DNA from: Arabiibacter massiliensis
GTDB lineage: Bacteria; Actinomycetota; Coriobacteriia; Coriobacteriales; Eggerthellaceae
DNA: 64,000 nucleotides
Assembly: GCF_900169505.1 (NCBI RefSeq)
Contig: NZ_LT827021.1
Coordinates: 558,001-622,000 of the forward strand
Reading direction: 5' to 3'
Shown here: positions 16,051 through 24,271 of the stretch, one piece after another
Layout: every line of letters starts with the position of its first letter
Numbering within the stretch: the stretch's first letter is position 1
Position numbers and translations under genes: made by a program
Notes under the pieces: generated by a model
What the model was told of the DNA's origin: nothing
Seen by the model: only the letters and a program-made list of their open reading frames with translations
Databases searched by the model: none

Positions 16051-17367
16051 CTACTTCCCTTCCCTCAGGTCGATGACGCGCTTGGCCTTGCCCTCGCTGC
16101 GCTCGATGGTCTTCGGCTCCACGATCTTCACCTCCACCGACACCTGCAGGTTGCTCTTGAGCTCGGCGCCCAGGCGGCGCTTGAGCTCCTCGATCTTGCG
16201 GATCTCGTCGATGGGGAAGTCGGGCTCGGTCTCCACCTGAAGCTCCACGTGGTCGAGGGGGCCGCGCGTGGTGAGGATGATCTGGTAGTGCGTGGCGATC
16301 TCGGGGAAGCCCGTGATGACCTGCTCGATCTGCGAGGGGAACACGTTCACGCCGCGGATGATGAGCATGTCGTCGGTGCGGCCGCGCAGCTTGTCGATCC
16401 TGCGGTGCGTGCGCCCGCACGCGCACGGCTCGGAGATGATGCGGGTGACGTCGCGCGTGCGGTAGCGCACGAGCGGGCAGCACTCGCGGGTGAGCGTGGT
16501 GATGACGAGCTCGCCCCATTCGCCGTCGGGCACGGGCCGCATCGTCTCGGGGTTGAGGATCTCGCAGTAGAAGTGGTCCTCGGCCACGTGCAGGCCGCCC
16601 ATCTCGGAGCACTGCATGGCCACGCCCGGGCCCATGATCTCGGAGAGGCCGTACACGTCGCAGTACTGGATGCCCAGCTTCGCGGCTATCTCGTCGCGCA
16701 TGTTGTCGGAGGCGGGCTCGGCGCCGAAGATGCCGCCCGAGATCTTGAACTCGGTGGCCGGGTCGTAGCCCATCTCGATGGCCGTGTCGGCGATGAGCAG
16801 CGCATAGGACGGCGTGCAGGCCAGGATGTCGGTGCCGAGGTCCTTCATCATCTGCACCTGGCGGCGCGTGTTGCCCGACGAGGTGGGGATGACGGTGCAG
16901 CCCATGGCCTCGCCGCCGGCGTGCGCGCCCAGGCCGCCCGTGAACAGGCCGTAGCCGTAGGACACCTGGATGGTGGAGTTCTCGTCGCCGCCCACCATGG
17001 CGATGCCGCGGGCGAAGCAGTCGCCCCAGTTCTTCAGGTCGGCGGCCGTGTGGCCCACCACCGTGGCCTGGCCCGTCGTGCCGGAGGACGCGTGGATGCG
17101 CACCACGTCCTTGCGCGGCACGGCGAACAGCCCGCACGGGTAGGCGTCGCGCATGTCCTGCTTCACGACGAACGGGAGGCGCTCGAGGTCCTCGAGGGTG
17201 CGGAGGTCGTCGGGGGTAGCTCCCGCGTCCTTGAACGACTGCTGGTAGAACGCCACGTTGTCGTAGGCGTGGCGGATGCTTCGCTTCATGCGGTCGAGCT
17301 GGAGCTCGCGCAGCTCCTCGCGCGGCATGGTCTCGATATCTGGCTGGTAGAACACCTCGGGGATCAC
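16051..17367 (-). CDS. paaK: Phenylacetate-CoA ligase-family enzyme (second copy)
   Basis: A 438-residue PaaK-family ligase: HASSGTTGQATVVG near residue 95, YGLSEIMGPGVAMQC, SEPCACGRTHRRIDKLRGRTDDMLIIRGVNVFPSQIEQV. GTG 17367 with AAGGAG just upstream gives the family-like N-terminus VIPEVFYQPDIETM; an ATG further in (MPREEL) is possible. A much longer open frame continues upstream, but it is the vanW gene read in another frame. It differs clearly from paaK at 9428 and may have another aryl-acid specificity. Confidence 0.9.
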   Translation of the reverse strand: MIPEVFYQPDIETMPREELRELQLDRMKRSIRHAYDNVAFYQQSFKDAGATPDDLRTLEDLERLPFVVKQDMRDAYPCGLFAVPRKDVVRIHASSGTTGQATVVGHTAADLKNWGDCFARGIAMVGGDENSTIQVSYGYGLFTGGLGAHAGGEAMGCTVIPTSSGNTRRQVQMMKDLGTDILACTPSYALLIADTAIEMGYDPATEFKISGGIFGAEPASDNMRDEIAAKLGIQYCDVYGLSEIMGPGVAMQCSEMGGLHVAEDHFYCEILNPETMRPVPDGEWGELVITTLTRECCPLVRYRTRDVTRIISEPCACGRTHRRIDKLRGRTDDMLIIRGVNVFPSQIEQVITGFPEIATHYQIILTTRGPLDHVELQVETEPDFPIDEIRKIEELKRRLGAELKSNLQVSVEVKIVEPKTIERSEGKAKRVIDLREGK

Positions 17368-17378
17368 CTCTCCTTTTG

Positions 17379-19562
17379 CTAGCCTTGGGCGGAGGGCGCA
17401 TCCTCCGTCGGTTCCTTCTCTTCCGCTTTCGGTCCCTCCACCACGACCTCGGTCACCGGATCGTAGACCGAGGAGAACACGTCCTCGTGCAGGATCGAGC
17501 CGGACTCGTCGGAGACGGTGCGCGCCACCGTGATGCTCCGGCCGTCGGTGCCCCGCGTCTCCACGTAGCTCGTGTTCGGGGCGAGGGTCTCGTCGACCTT
17601 CCTCCTCGTCGCATACGGCTCGCCTTCGGCCCACTCTCCCACGGCCGAGGTCACCTGGTAGCCGGGATCGACTCCGTACAGTGTAGCGGTAACGGAGCCG
17701 TCCGCACAAGAAACCCGCAGCAAAACATCGCTCGCACCGTCGTTTTCCCACACAAGGTCGAGGTCGGGCCAACTGACGGCCGCATCGCGCCCGGCCGGGT
17801 AGCTGCCGATGTAGAGCGAGTGGTTGCGGCGCGCGGGCACGGGATAGCCCGCCTCGTACACGGCGTTGAACACGGTGGTGGCCACCTGGCAGATGCCGCC
17901 GCCCACCGCGTCGTCGTACTCGCCGTCGATGATGGCGCCCGCGCCGAGGAAGCCCTTCTCCTCGTTGCACTCCCCCGCCGTCCCGTTGAACGACCAACGG
18001 CCGCCCGCCTTCGCCACCGAGTCGCTGAGCAGCTCGGATACGAGCGCGATGTTGTGGTTGCGGTTCTCGGTGCCGGCGCCGGTGGTGAACTCGGTGGTGT
18101 AGGACGACACGACGCCGATGACGCCTGAGTCGAGCGCCTCGTCGAAGGAGAGCGCGGCGGGCATCGGCCCGGTGGCGACGCGCACCTCCGCCGGCCCTTC
18201 GGCGCGGCCCTGCCCGAAGAGCGCCTCCTCGAGCGCGCGCGTCGTCTCGGCGACGAGCGGCACCTCGCCCGCGCCGTCCGTGCGCACCTCCACGCCGCCC
18301 TCGGTCGAGGCGAACTCCACGCGCAGGCCGCCCTGCGGGCGGGCGCTTTCCATATGGGAGAGGATGGCCGGCTTCGTGCGCGCCTCGTCGAGGAAGGCGA
18401 CGAGCGCCCAGCCCCCGTCCCGCTCCTCGACGCGCGTGGCCACCCAGGCGCCCACCTCGGCCGCCGTCGCATCCCAGGAGGCGTCTCCCAGCACGAAGCG
18501 CGCGCCGTCGGCGATGGCGGCGTTCACCTGGTCGCACACGGCTTGCGCGGCGGCCCCGTCGATGCGCAGGGGCGCGTGCACGGGCTCGGCGACGAACGAG
18601 CCCGTGCCGTCCGGCGAGCCGAGGAACGCCCCGTCGAGCGCGCGCTTGAACGCCTCGCGGTCGAGCATGTCGCCGTCGTGGCCCTCGGTGACGGAGGCGA
18701 GCCCGTCAACGACGGCCACGTCGTAGTCGACGCGGGGGTCCCCCACGGTCAGGTCGATGTCGGCGGCCAGGTCCTCGACGGCGCCGTCGTCGAAGGTCGA
18801 GCGCACCTCGAGGTCCCGCCCGAAGAAGAGCGCGCCGAGCCGCGCGGGCAGGCCGCCGTCGTCGCGCCCCACGGCGAGCGCCGCGGCCGCCAGCTCGTCG
18901 GCGGGAATGCGGGCCGAGAGGTCCGCGGCCGTCGTCGTCCAGGCGAGCTTGTTCGCGCGCGCCTCCTCCGCCGACAGCTGCTCGGCGAGCGCGGCGTCCT
19001 GCGCCGCGGCCGCCTCGTCGGCGAGGCGCGCGGCGGCGTCCTCGCTCGCGTACACGGTGACGGATCCTCCCTCGAGGCGCGGCACGTAGGCCTGCTCGAC
19101 CAAGGCGGCGATCTCCTCGGCCGTCTTGCCGGCCGCGTCCACCTCCCCCACGCGCACGCCGGGGTACGCCTTGCCGAGGTTCATGCCGAAGTCGACGGCC
19201 GCGCCCGTCGCGACGACGAGCGCCACGATGAAGACGGCGAGGGCCACGCGGCTGCGCGCGAGCAGGGAGGCGAAGCCGCGCACGAGGGCGGCGAGGCCCC
19301 GGCCCGCCAAGGAGAGCGCCGTCAGCAGGAAGCCGCCGACGGCGCCGAGGACGCGGCGCGCGGTCCCCCCGTCCGCCGTAGCGCGCCGTGGAGCGTCCTT
19401 CGTCCAGAGCGAGGGGGCGTTGTAGGCGGAAGGCCCGCCGGCCTTCGCGCCCGACGACGCGCGCCGCGGCCGCTCCGTGCGCGCGACCTGCCCGCGCCGC
19501 ACGGAGGGCCTGCTGCCCGCCGACCGCTTCGAGGGCGCGTTTTTCGGCGTCCTTTGGGCCAT
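17379..19562 (-). CDS. VanW-family envelope protein with peptidoglycan-binding-like and G5-like domains
   Basis: A 727-residue protein. A basic N-terminus (about 1-75) precedes a transmembrane anchor near residue 110. The extracellular part has two PG-binding-4-like regions (about 140-400), a VanW domain (about 470-620: NRNHNIALVSELLSD, GGRWSFNGTAGECNEEKGF, VGGGICQVATTVFNAVYEAG, RRNHSLYIGSYPAGRDA) and a C-terminal G5-like strand region with a charged tail. VanW proteins occur in vancomycin-resistance clusters and in many Gram-positive envelopes; biochemical function is unknown. It starts 3 bp after the pgsA stop. Confidence 0.9.
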   Translation of the reverse strand: MAQRTPKNAPSKRSAGSRPSVRRGQVARTERPRRASSGAKAGGPSAYNAPSLWTKDAPRRATADGGTARRVLGAVGGFLLTALSLAGRGLAALVRGFASLLARSRVALAVFIVALVVATGAAVDFGMNLGKAYPGVRVGEVDAAGKTAEEIAALVEQAYVPRLEGGSVTVYASEDAAARLADEAAAAQDAALAEQLSAEEARANKLAWTTTAADLSARIPADELAAAALAVGRDDGGLPARLGALFFGRDLEVRSTFDDGAVEDLAADIDLTVGDPRVDYDVAVVDGLASVTEGHDGDMLDREAFKRALDGAFLGSPDGTGSFVAEPVHAPLRIDGAAAQAVCDQVNAAIADGARFVLGDASWDATAAEVGAWVATRVEERDGGWALVAFLDEARTKPAILSHMESARPQGGLRVEFASTEGGVEVRTDGAGEVPLVAETTRALEEALFGQGRAEGPAEVRVATGPMPAALSFDEALDSGVIGVVSSYTTEFTTGAGTENRNHNIALVSELLSDSVAKAGGRWSFNGTAGECNEEKGFLGAGAIIDGEYDDAVGGGICQVATTVFNAVYEAGYPVPARRNHSLYIGSYPAGRDAAVSWPDLDLVWENDGASDVLLRVSCADGSVTATLYGVDPGYQVTSAVGEWAEGEPYATRRKVDETLAPNTSYVETRGTDGRSITVARTVSDESGSILHEDVFSSVYDPVTEVVVEGPKAEEKEPTEDAPSAQG

Positions 19563-19565
19563 GGC

Positions 19566-20216
19566 CTACCGCGCGCCGGCTTCGCGCTCGCGCGCACGCC
19601 TCACCTGCGAGAGGGCCGATGCGCAGTAGTACACGGTGGTGAGGAGGGCGAGCACGAGCCCCGCGTAGACGAACCAGATGCCCCACGAGCACGCGCCCGC
19701 GTTCAGGCCCGGGAGCCATGCGGCGTCGACGAGCCCCAGGCCCTGCACGAGGGGCCAGTTGAGGAGCAGCCCCGCGAACCCGACGAACAGCAGCGTGGTG
19801 GCCACCTTGCCGGGATAGACGACCGCGACGCGCACGCGGTAGAGCTTGATCAGGATCGCGCCGCCCACGAGCAAGAGCAGATCGCGCGCGAGCACGACCA
19901 CGATGATCCACAGGGGCAGCCGTCCCACGAGGAAGAGGCCCGCCACGCCCGCGATCATGAGGATGCGGTCCACCGCCGGGTCGAGCAGCTGGCCGAGCTT
20001 GGAGACGGCGTTCGTGCGGCGGGCTATCTGGCCGTCGATCCAATCGGTTCCCGCCGCGAGCGCGTACAGGAACGTCGCCATGAGGTCGTAGCCGTTGAGC
20101 AGCAGCACGAGGAAGATGGGCACGAGGCAGAGCCGTATGACCGATATGAGGTTCGGCACCGTGAAGATGCGGTTGCTCGCCTGTCCGTTCTTGCTTTTCG
20201 CACCCGTGCTCCGCAT
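19566..20216 (-). CDS. pgsA: CDP-diacylglycerol-glycerol-3-phosphate 3-phosphatidyltransferase-like enzyme
   Basis: A 216-residue integral membrane enzyme of the CDP-alcohol phosphatidyltransferase family, with the diagnostic DG-x2-AR-x8-G-x3-D-x3-D motif (IDGQIARR, GQLLDPAVDR) at about residues 60-83 and about five membrane segments. It makes phosphatidylglycerophosphate, the precursor of phosphatidylglycerol and cardiolipin. PgsA is the most likely identity, and other CDP-alcohol transferases share the motif. It opens an operon that continues into vanW; a terminator for the FeS gene upstream lies 37 bp before its ATG. Confidence 0.85.
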   Translation of the reverse strand: MRSTGAKSKNGQASNRIFTVPNLISVIRLCLVPIFLVLLLNGYDLMATFLYALAAGTDWIDGQIARRTNAVSKLGQLLDPAVDRILMIAGVAGLFLVGRLPLWIIVVVLARDLLLLVGGAILIKLYRVRVAVVYPGKVATTLLFVGFAGLLLNWPLVQGLGLVDAAWLPGLNAGACSWGIWFVYAGLVLALLTTVYYCASALSQVRRAREREAGAR

Positions 20217-20252
20217 GGTTGCCAGCCTTCCCCGCGCCTCTCGTCATCACGC

Positions 20253-20279
20253 AAAAACCGGGCCCCTTCGCAGGCCCGG
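20253..20279 (-). terminator. Rho-independent terminator after the FrdB-like operon
   Basis: Read on the minus strand: stem CCGGGCC, eight-base loop, GGCCCGG, then TTTTT. It separates the flavoprotein/FeS transcript from pgsA. Confidence 0.8.
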
Positions 20280-20376
20280 CCGATTTCGAACCGATTCGCT
20301 CTATTCTAACAGGTTTCCCGCGCGCCCCTGCCCGTATCAGGGTTCAACACCATTTTCATCACAAGCATGGCAAAGT

Positions 20377-20402
20377 GCCCGCGTCCTCTTCAGGTCGCGG
20401 GC
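20377..20402 (-). other. GC hairpin just after the FeS subunit stop
   Basis: GCCCGCG at 20377-20383 pairs with CGCGGGC at 20396-20402, 8 bp downstream of the FeS stop codon. There is no T-run. It probably protects the 3' end of the mRNA; the true terminator is about 100 bp further on. Confidence 0.45.
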
Positions 20403-20410
20403 GCCTCTTG

Positions 20411-21112
20411 CTACGCGCTTGCCGGCTTCAGGCCGCGTGCCTCGGCCGCATCGCGCAGCTTCTGGAACACCTCCATATGGTGGATCTCCGGGCTGTTTTG
20501 GCACAGCATGTCGCATGTGCCGCACATCTGGCAATCCCACAATCCCGCCTGCACGGCTTCGATGAGCCTGTCGGCCTGGTCATAGGGGTCGAAGTAGCGG
20601 TATGCGATGGCGATCATCTTGGAGGGCCCCACATAGGTGGGCGTCGCCTTCTTCGCCGGGCAACCGGCCGTGCACACTTGGCAACGGCAGCAGTACTCCA
20701 GCAGATGCAGCTGGTCGGCGAGCTCCGGCGTCATGGAGCCGTCGTTGATCTCCTCGTCGGTCAGCGGGGCGATGCGCACGCGCTCATACGTCTTCGCCAG
20801 CTCCGCCTGGGCGCGCCGTTTGTCCACGATGAGGTCGTGCAGCACGGGGAAGCCCTCGAGAGGCGCGATCGTGTGCTTGCCCTCCTCCACGAACTCTATG
20901 CAGGCGAACACGGGGGTCCCGTCATAGGTCACCGAGCAGCGGCCGCACAGGCGTCCGCGGCAGGTGTAGTCGAACCCGATCGCCTCGTAATTCTCGTGGA
21001 TATGCATGATGGCTTCGAGCACCGTCATGTTCTCGCGGAAGGGGACGTCGTACGTTTTCTCGTAAGGGGCGCTGTCAACCGCAGGGTCGTAGCGCAGAAT
21101 CGTGATATCCAT
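20411..21112 (-). CDS. Fumarate reductase/succinate dehydrogenase-type iron-sulfur protein
   Basis: A 233-residue SdhB/FrdB-like subunit. The N-terminal domain has the [2Fe-2S] pattern CRGRLCGRCSV with a distal Cys in FACIEF. The C-terminal domain has CCRCQVCTAGCP and CQMCGTCDMLC for the [4Fe-4S] and [3Fe-4S]-type clusters. It lies 30 bp downstream of the Tat flavoprotein gene and should pass electrons to it. No cytochrome b or other anchor gene accompanies the pair, and this subunit has no signal peptide, so it either travels with the Tat flavoprotein or the electron path is unusual. Confidence 0.88.
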   Translation of the reverse strand: MDITILRYDPAVDSAPYEKTYDVPFRENMTVLEAIMHIHENYEAIGFDYTCRGRLCGRCSVTYDGTPVFACIEFVEEGKHTIAPLEGFPVLHDLIVDKRRAQAELAKTYERVRIAPLTDEEINDGSMTPELADQLHLLEYCCRCQVCTAGCPAKKATPTYVGPSKMIAIAYRYFDPYDQADRLIEAVQAGLWDCQMCGTCDMLCQNSPEIHHMEVFQKLRDAAEARGLKPASA

Positions 21113-21142
21113 CCGGATCTCCTTTGCTCTCGTGCTGCTTCG

Positions 21143-23026
21143 TTACGCGGGGAATTCGACGTCGGGGTAGGTCACCTTGTCGTAGGCGAGCTCGCCTCCG
21201 TCTGCGGCGCGCAAGGCGAGCACGCACTTCCATTCGTCGTCGTTCTGCTCGGGATAGTCCGGACGGTAGAAGTTGCCGCGGCTCTCCGGGCGCAGGTAGG
21301 TTCCCTCGACCGACAGCCGCGCCAGCTCAAGGAGGTTGATGGTCTCGATCGCGTCTTTCCAGTCGCGATTGTACGTGCGGGTGTGGGACGAGACGGTCAT
21401 CTTGGGAAGGTCCTCGTCGAGGATCCTCTTGAGCTCGGTCCGGGCGGCCTCCAGGCTCTCGGTCGTGCGGATCACGCCGAGGGCGCCGTAGGAAACCCCT
21501 TGGATCTTGCGCTGGATCTCCACGGGGCGCAGGCCTCCCGACACCTCGCGCGTGCGCAGATCCTCGAGCCTCCTGATCTCCTCCTCGACGCTCGACCAGT
21601 CGAGGCTCTCAGGCTCCTTGTAGCTTTCAAGGTAGTCGAGGGCGCAGCGGAAGGCGTAGCTGCCCAGAACGCGGTTGCGGTTGTTGGTCGATCCTCCGGC
21701 CTCTCCGGCAACGCCGGCGCCGCGCACGCAGAACAGCCCGGGGAACTCGGTGCTCATCATGTTGTCGTCGATGACGGGAGTGCCACCGTGCTCGTACATC
21801 TCGATCAGGCACTCCATCGGCTCCGTGCGCAGGTCGGTGCCGGTCTTCTCCTCGATGAGGTTCACGCAGCGCAGGTACATGTAGCGCATCTGCTTTCGCA
21901 TCTCGTCGTTGGCGGGCAGGAAGATGCCTCCGTTGGGGCCTCCCCTCCCGTCCATGATGACCTTGGCGACCACCTGGTTGAAGTAGGGGCGGTCGAGGAT
22001 CATGCGCTCCTGATCGAGCGACTCGTCGAGGCAGAAGGCTACGCCGTCCTTGTCGAGCATGAACTCGATGTCCATAGAGTCTCCTCCGAACATGGAGCCT
22101 TCCGAGCTCGCCCAGCCCGAGGGGACGATGCCCATCATGTCGTAGGCCGCATGCTCGGCATCGCCGATGCGGCCCCCATGGCGGAACACCGCCATCTCGA
22201 CGTCGGCGGTGTTGTCGGGCGTGTTGTTGGTGACCGAGCTCAGCGTCACCCAGCCGTACAGCCATGTGCAGCCCCCGGTCGCCAGCACCGTCGCCTTGGA
22301 GCGGTACACGCGGTACGCGCCGGTCGGCAGGTAGATGCCCACGGCCCCCACGCACACGCCGTCGCTGATGAACACGTCGGTGATCATGGTGAGGTCGTGG
22401 ACGGTGATGCAGTCGCTCTGGGCGAAGTGGTCCAGCATATGGCGCGGGAAGCCCCATTCGACCATGCCCATGGTGGGAAGGTCGATCTTCTTGAGCACGG
22501 TGCCGTCCTCGTTGCGCTGAGGGCAGGTTTCCCCCCAGTTGATGATGGGCACGTAGTCGTTCGGCTGGTGGGGATCGCTCGTTGCCGCGTTCACGTATAG
22601 CTGCTTGTTCGTGGTGCGCGTCGAAAAGTAAACGTCTTTGTCGTCCGTGCCCTCGGGGGACCAGGTGTAGCAGATGTCCCAGTTCATCCCGCAGGCACCG
22701 CCGAATCCGTAGGGGCCCTTGTCGATCACCATCACTTGCTTGCCCTGCCGCACCGCCTCGTCGCAGGCCGACATGGCCCCGAAGCCCGCGCCGATGACGA
22801 GCATGTCGGTGTCGAACACCTCGTACTCGGGCAGATCGGTCGACGTCGGCGCGACGTCGGGAGCGCCCGCGGCTCCGTCGCCCGCAGCGCACCCCGTCAA
22901 CCCGCCAGCTCCCACGCCCACTGCGGCGGCTCCGGCGAACAACCCGCCGTATTTGAGGAACGACCTGCGCGACAGCCCGCCGCTCTCCTCGCGCTTCCCC
23001 GCCGTCTTTCTTTCCCTGTTGTCCAT
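21143..23026 (-). CDS. Tat-exported FrdA-like flavoprotein, substrate unknown
   Basis: A 627-residue flavoprotein. It has a twin-arginine signal (LSRRSFLKYGG) and a lipobox-like LTGC at about residues 45-48. The FAD fold starts with DMLVIGAGFGAMSA, and the SdhA/FrdA C-terminal domain is recognisable (SRGNFYRPDYPEQNDDEWK; NRNRVLGSYAF). The substrate-binding HPTG motif of fumarate reductase is not seen at the expected place (DAEHAAYDMMGIVPSGW), and the HxMGG motif reads MYEHGG, so it is unlikely to be a plain fumarate reductase. ATG 23026 has AAGGAGGAG upstream; the frame beyond has no ribosome site. It is transcribed with the FeS gene and divergently from a TetR regulator, which suggests substrate-induced control. 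Coriobacteriia use such enzymes as terminal reductases for organic acceptors (family knowledge). Confidence 0.87.
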   Translation of the reverse strand: MDNRERKTAGKREESGGLSRRSFLKYGGLFAGAAAVGVGAGGLTGCAAGDGAAGAPDVAPTSTDLPEYEVFDTDMLVIGAGFGAMSACDEAVRQGKQVMVIDKGPYGFGGACGMNWDICYTWSPEGTDDKDVYFSTRTTNKQLYVNAATSDPHQPNDYVPIINWGETCPQRNEDGTVLKKIDLPTMGMVEWGFPRHMLDHFAQSDCITVHDLTMITDVFISDGVCVGAVGIYLPTGAYRVYRSKATVLATGGCTWLYGWVTLSSVTNNTPDNTADVEMAVFRHGGRIGDAEHAAYDMMGIVPSGWASSEGSMFGGDSMDIEFMLDKDGVAFCLDESLDQERMILDRPYFNQVVAKVIMDGRGGPNGGIFLPANDEMRKQMRYMYLRCVNLIEEKTGTDLRTEPMECLIEMYEHGGTPVIDDNMMSTEFPGLFCVRGAGVAGEAGGSTNNRNRVLGSYAFRCALDYLESYKEPESLDWSSVEEEIRRLEDLRTREVSGGLRPVEIQRKIQGVSYGALGVIRTTESLEAARTELKRILDEDLPKMTVSSHTRTYNRDWKDAIETINLLELARLSVEGTYLRPESRGNFYRPDYPEQNDDEWKCVLALRAADGGELAYDKVTYPDVEFPA

Positions 23027-23244
23027 TGCTCCTCCTTGATCATCGAATGACCCTGCCTCATTCTTACGCGCGGCGGCGACGGCGGCCATATCCAGGCGCA
23101 CGAACCTGCGCGACGTGCTCAGACAAACATGATGCGTTGCCTAAACGGGCCTTGCACGGAGGGGGCGAATGTTCTAGGCTTGGACGAGGGGACAAAGCAG
23201 CATGGGCCATGCCGCCCGGGCTGCTCTTCGGAAGCGAGGATGCC
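23027..23244. promoter_or_regulatory. Divergent promoter region, flavoprotein operon / tetR
   Basis: A 218-bp gap between two divergently transcribed genes. It must hold both promoters and probably the TetR operator. I see no unambiguous -35/-10 pair or strong palindrome. GCCTA and TAGGC half-sites about 40 bp apart (near 23140 and 23175) are the only suggestive symmetry. Confidence 0.4.
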
Positions 23245-23835
23245 ATGCCTCATATCGTCATCGACAGCCTGCTCGCCGACGACCGCCATCTGGCGCCGGA
23301 CGTCAGGACCAAGCTGAAGATACTGCGCTCGATCGACCGCTCGCTGAAGACGATCTCCGTCCAGGAGATATGCGAGAAGTGCGGGTTATCCCGCGCCACG
23401 TTCTACTACCATTTCAAAAGCAAGAACGAGATACCGTTGTGGTACTCGAAGCTCATCCAGGTCTACACCCTTGCCGAGATCGGGCGCACGCTCACCTGGG
23501 AGGAGGGGCTGCTGAAGCACTACGAGCTGCTCTTCAAAGAGCGGGATTTCTACTTCTCCACGCTGGATATGACGGGGCAGGAGTTCAGCAAGTCCAACAT
23601 GCGCGCGTACCGGAAAGACTGCATCGTCGAGACGCTCACCCAGCATCGGCGCATCCCGTTGGACGAAGAGCTCGATTTCTGCATCGAGGCCTTTCTCGAC
23701 GTGGAGATAGAGAGGGCCCAGCGTTGGTTTGGGACGAAGATGTCCATCGCGCCGGACGTGTACGCCCGCTATCTGCGCGACTGCGTGCCGAAGCCGCTGT
23801 ACGACGCGCTCTCGCTCGGCCCGCAGCGGCCTTGA
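23245..23835 (+). CDS. TetR-family transcriptional regulator
   Basis: A 196-residue regulator. The N-terminal helix-turn-helix is clear (RSLKTISVQEICEKCGLSRATFYYHFKSKNEIPLWY, about residues 31-66), and the rest is a helical ligand-binding domain. ATG 23245 was chosen for its GAGGA upstream; the frame is open further 5' without a ribosome site. It diverges from the flavoprotein/FeS operon and most likely represses it until a substrate-like ligand binds (inference). Confidence 0.9.
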   Translation: MPHIVIDSLLADDRHLAPDVRTKLKILRSIDRSLKTISVQEICEKCGLSRATFYYHFKSKNEIPLWYSKLIQVYTLAEIGRTLTWEEGLLKHYELLFKERDFYFSTLDMTGQEFSKSNMRAYRKDCIVETLTQHRRIPLDEELDFCIEAFLDVEIERAQRWFGTKMSIAPDVYARYLRDCVPKPLYDALSLGPQRP

Positions 23836-23858
23836 CGGTTGGGTTCTCCCGGGTGAGA

Positions 23859-23896
23859 AGAAGCGCCCACGACCTGGAAAGGGCGCGGGCGCTTCT
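23859..23896. terminator. Bidirectional terminator between tetR and echF
   Basis: A ten-base-pair stem (AGAAGCGCCC at 23859-23868, GGGCGCTTCT at 23887-23896) between convergent genes. The T-rich flank is short (CTCGTT) on the plus side and TCTTC-like on the minus side. Confidence 0.65.
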
Positions 23897-23907
23897 CGTT
23901 CGGGCGC

Positions 23908-24264
23908 TTAAGCCGTTTTCTTCGCGTCCGGCACCTCGAAGACGTCGGCGTGCTTCTTCGTGGCGGGCGGCGCGTAGGCGGGCTCCATGGCCAGGCACGC
24001 TTTCGGGCACTCGCGCACGCAGCTGCCGCACTGCACGCACCGGAAGCGGTCGATGGTCCAGGTGCGCGCGGCCTTGTCCACGACGATGGCGTCGCAGGGG
24101 CAGCGCTTCTGGCAGATGCCGCACAGGATGCACGCGTCCACGTCGTTGACCACATGGCCCTTGAGGCCCGGCGGCGACGTCTTGGACTGCGCCGGGTACT
24201 GCACGGTCTCGGGCGTCTTGAACAGGCCTCCGAGCGTCATCTTCCCGAGTTTGAAGCTTCCCAT
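23908..24264 (-). CDS. echF: Ech hydrogenase, ferredoxin-type subunit
   Basis: A 118-residue NuoI-like polyferredoxin with two [4Fe-4S] motifs (CILCGICQKRCP near residue 45, CVQCGSCVRECP near residue 75). It links soluble ferredoxin to the hydrogenase. It is the last of six genes, 7 bp after echE, and ends next to a bidirectional hairpin. Confidence 0.9.
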   Translation of the reverse strand: MGSFKLGKMTLGGLFKTPETVQYPAQSKTSPPGLKGHVVNDVDACILCGICQKRCPCDAIVVDKAARTWTIDRFRCVQCGSCVRECPKACLAMEPAYAPPATKKHADVFEVPDAKKTA

Positions 24265-24271
24265 GGTCCTC

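Noticed and set aside
16051-18537. Single 828-residue minus-strand ORF spanning the vanW region and paaK2
   Set aside because: The upstream 390 residues are the vanW gene read out of frame (Arg- and Gly-rich). The ligase proper starts at GTG 17367.
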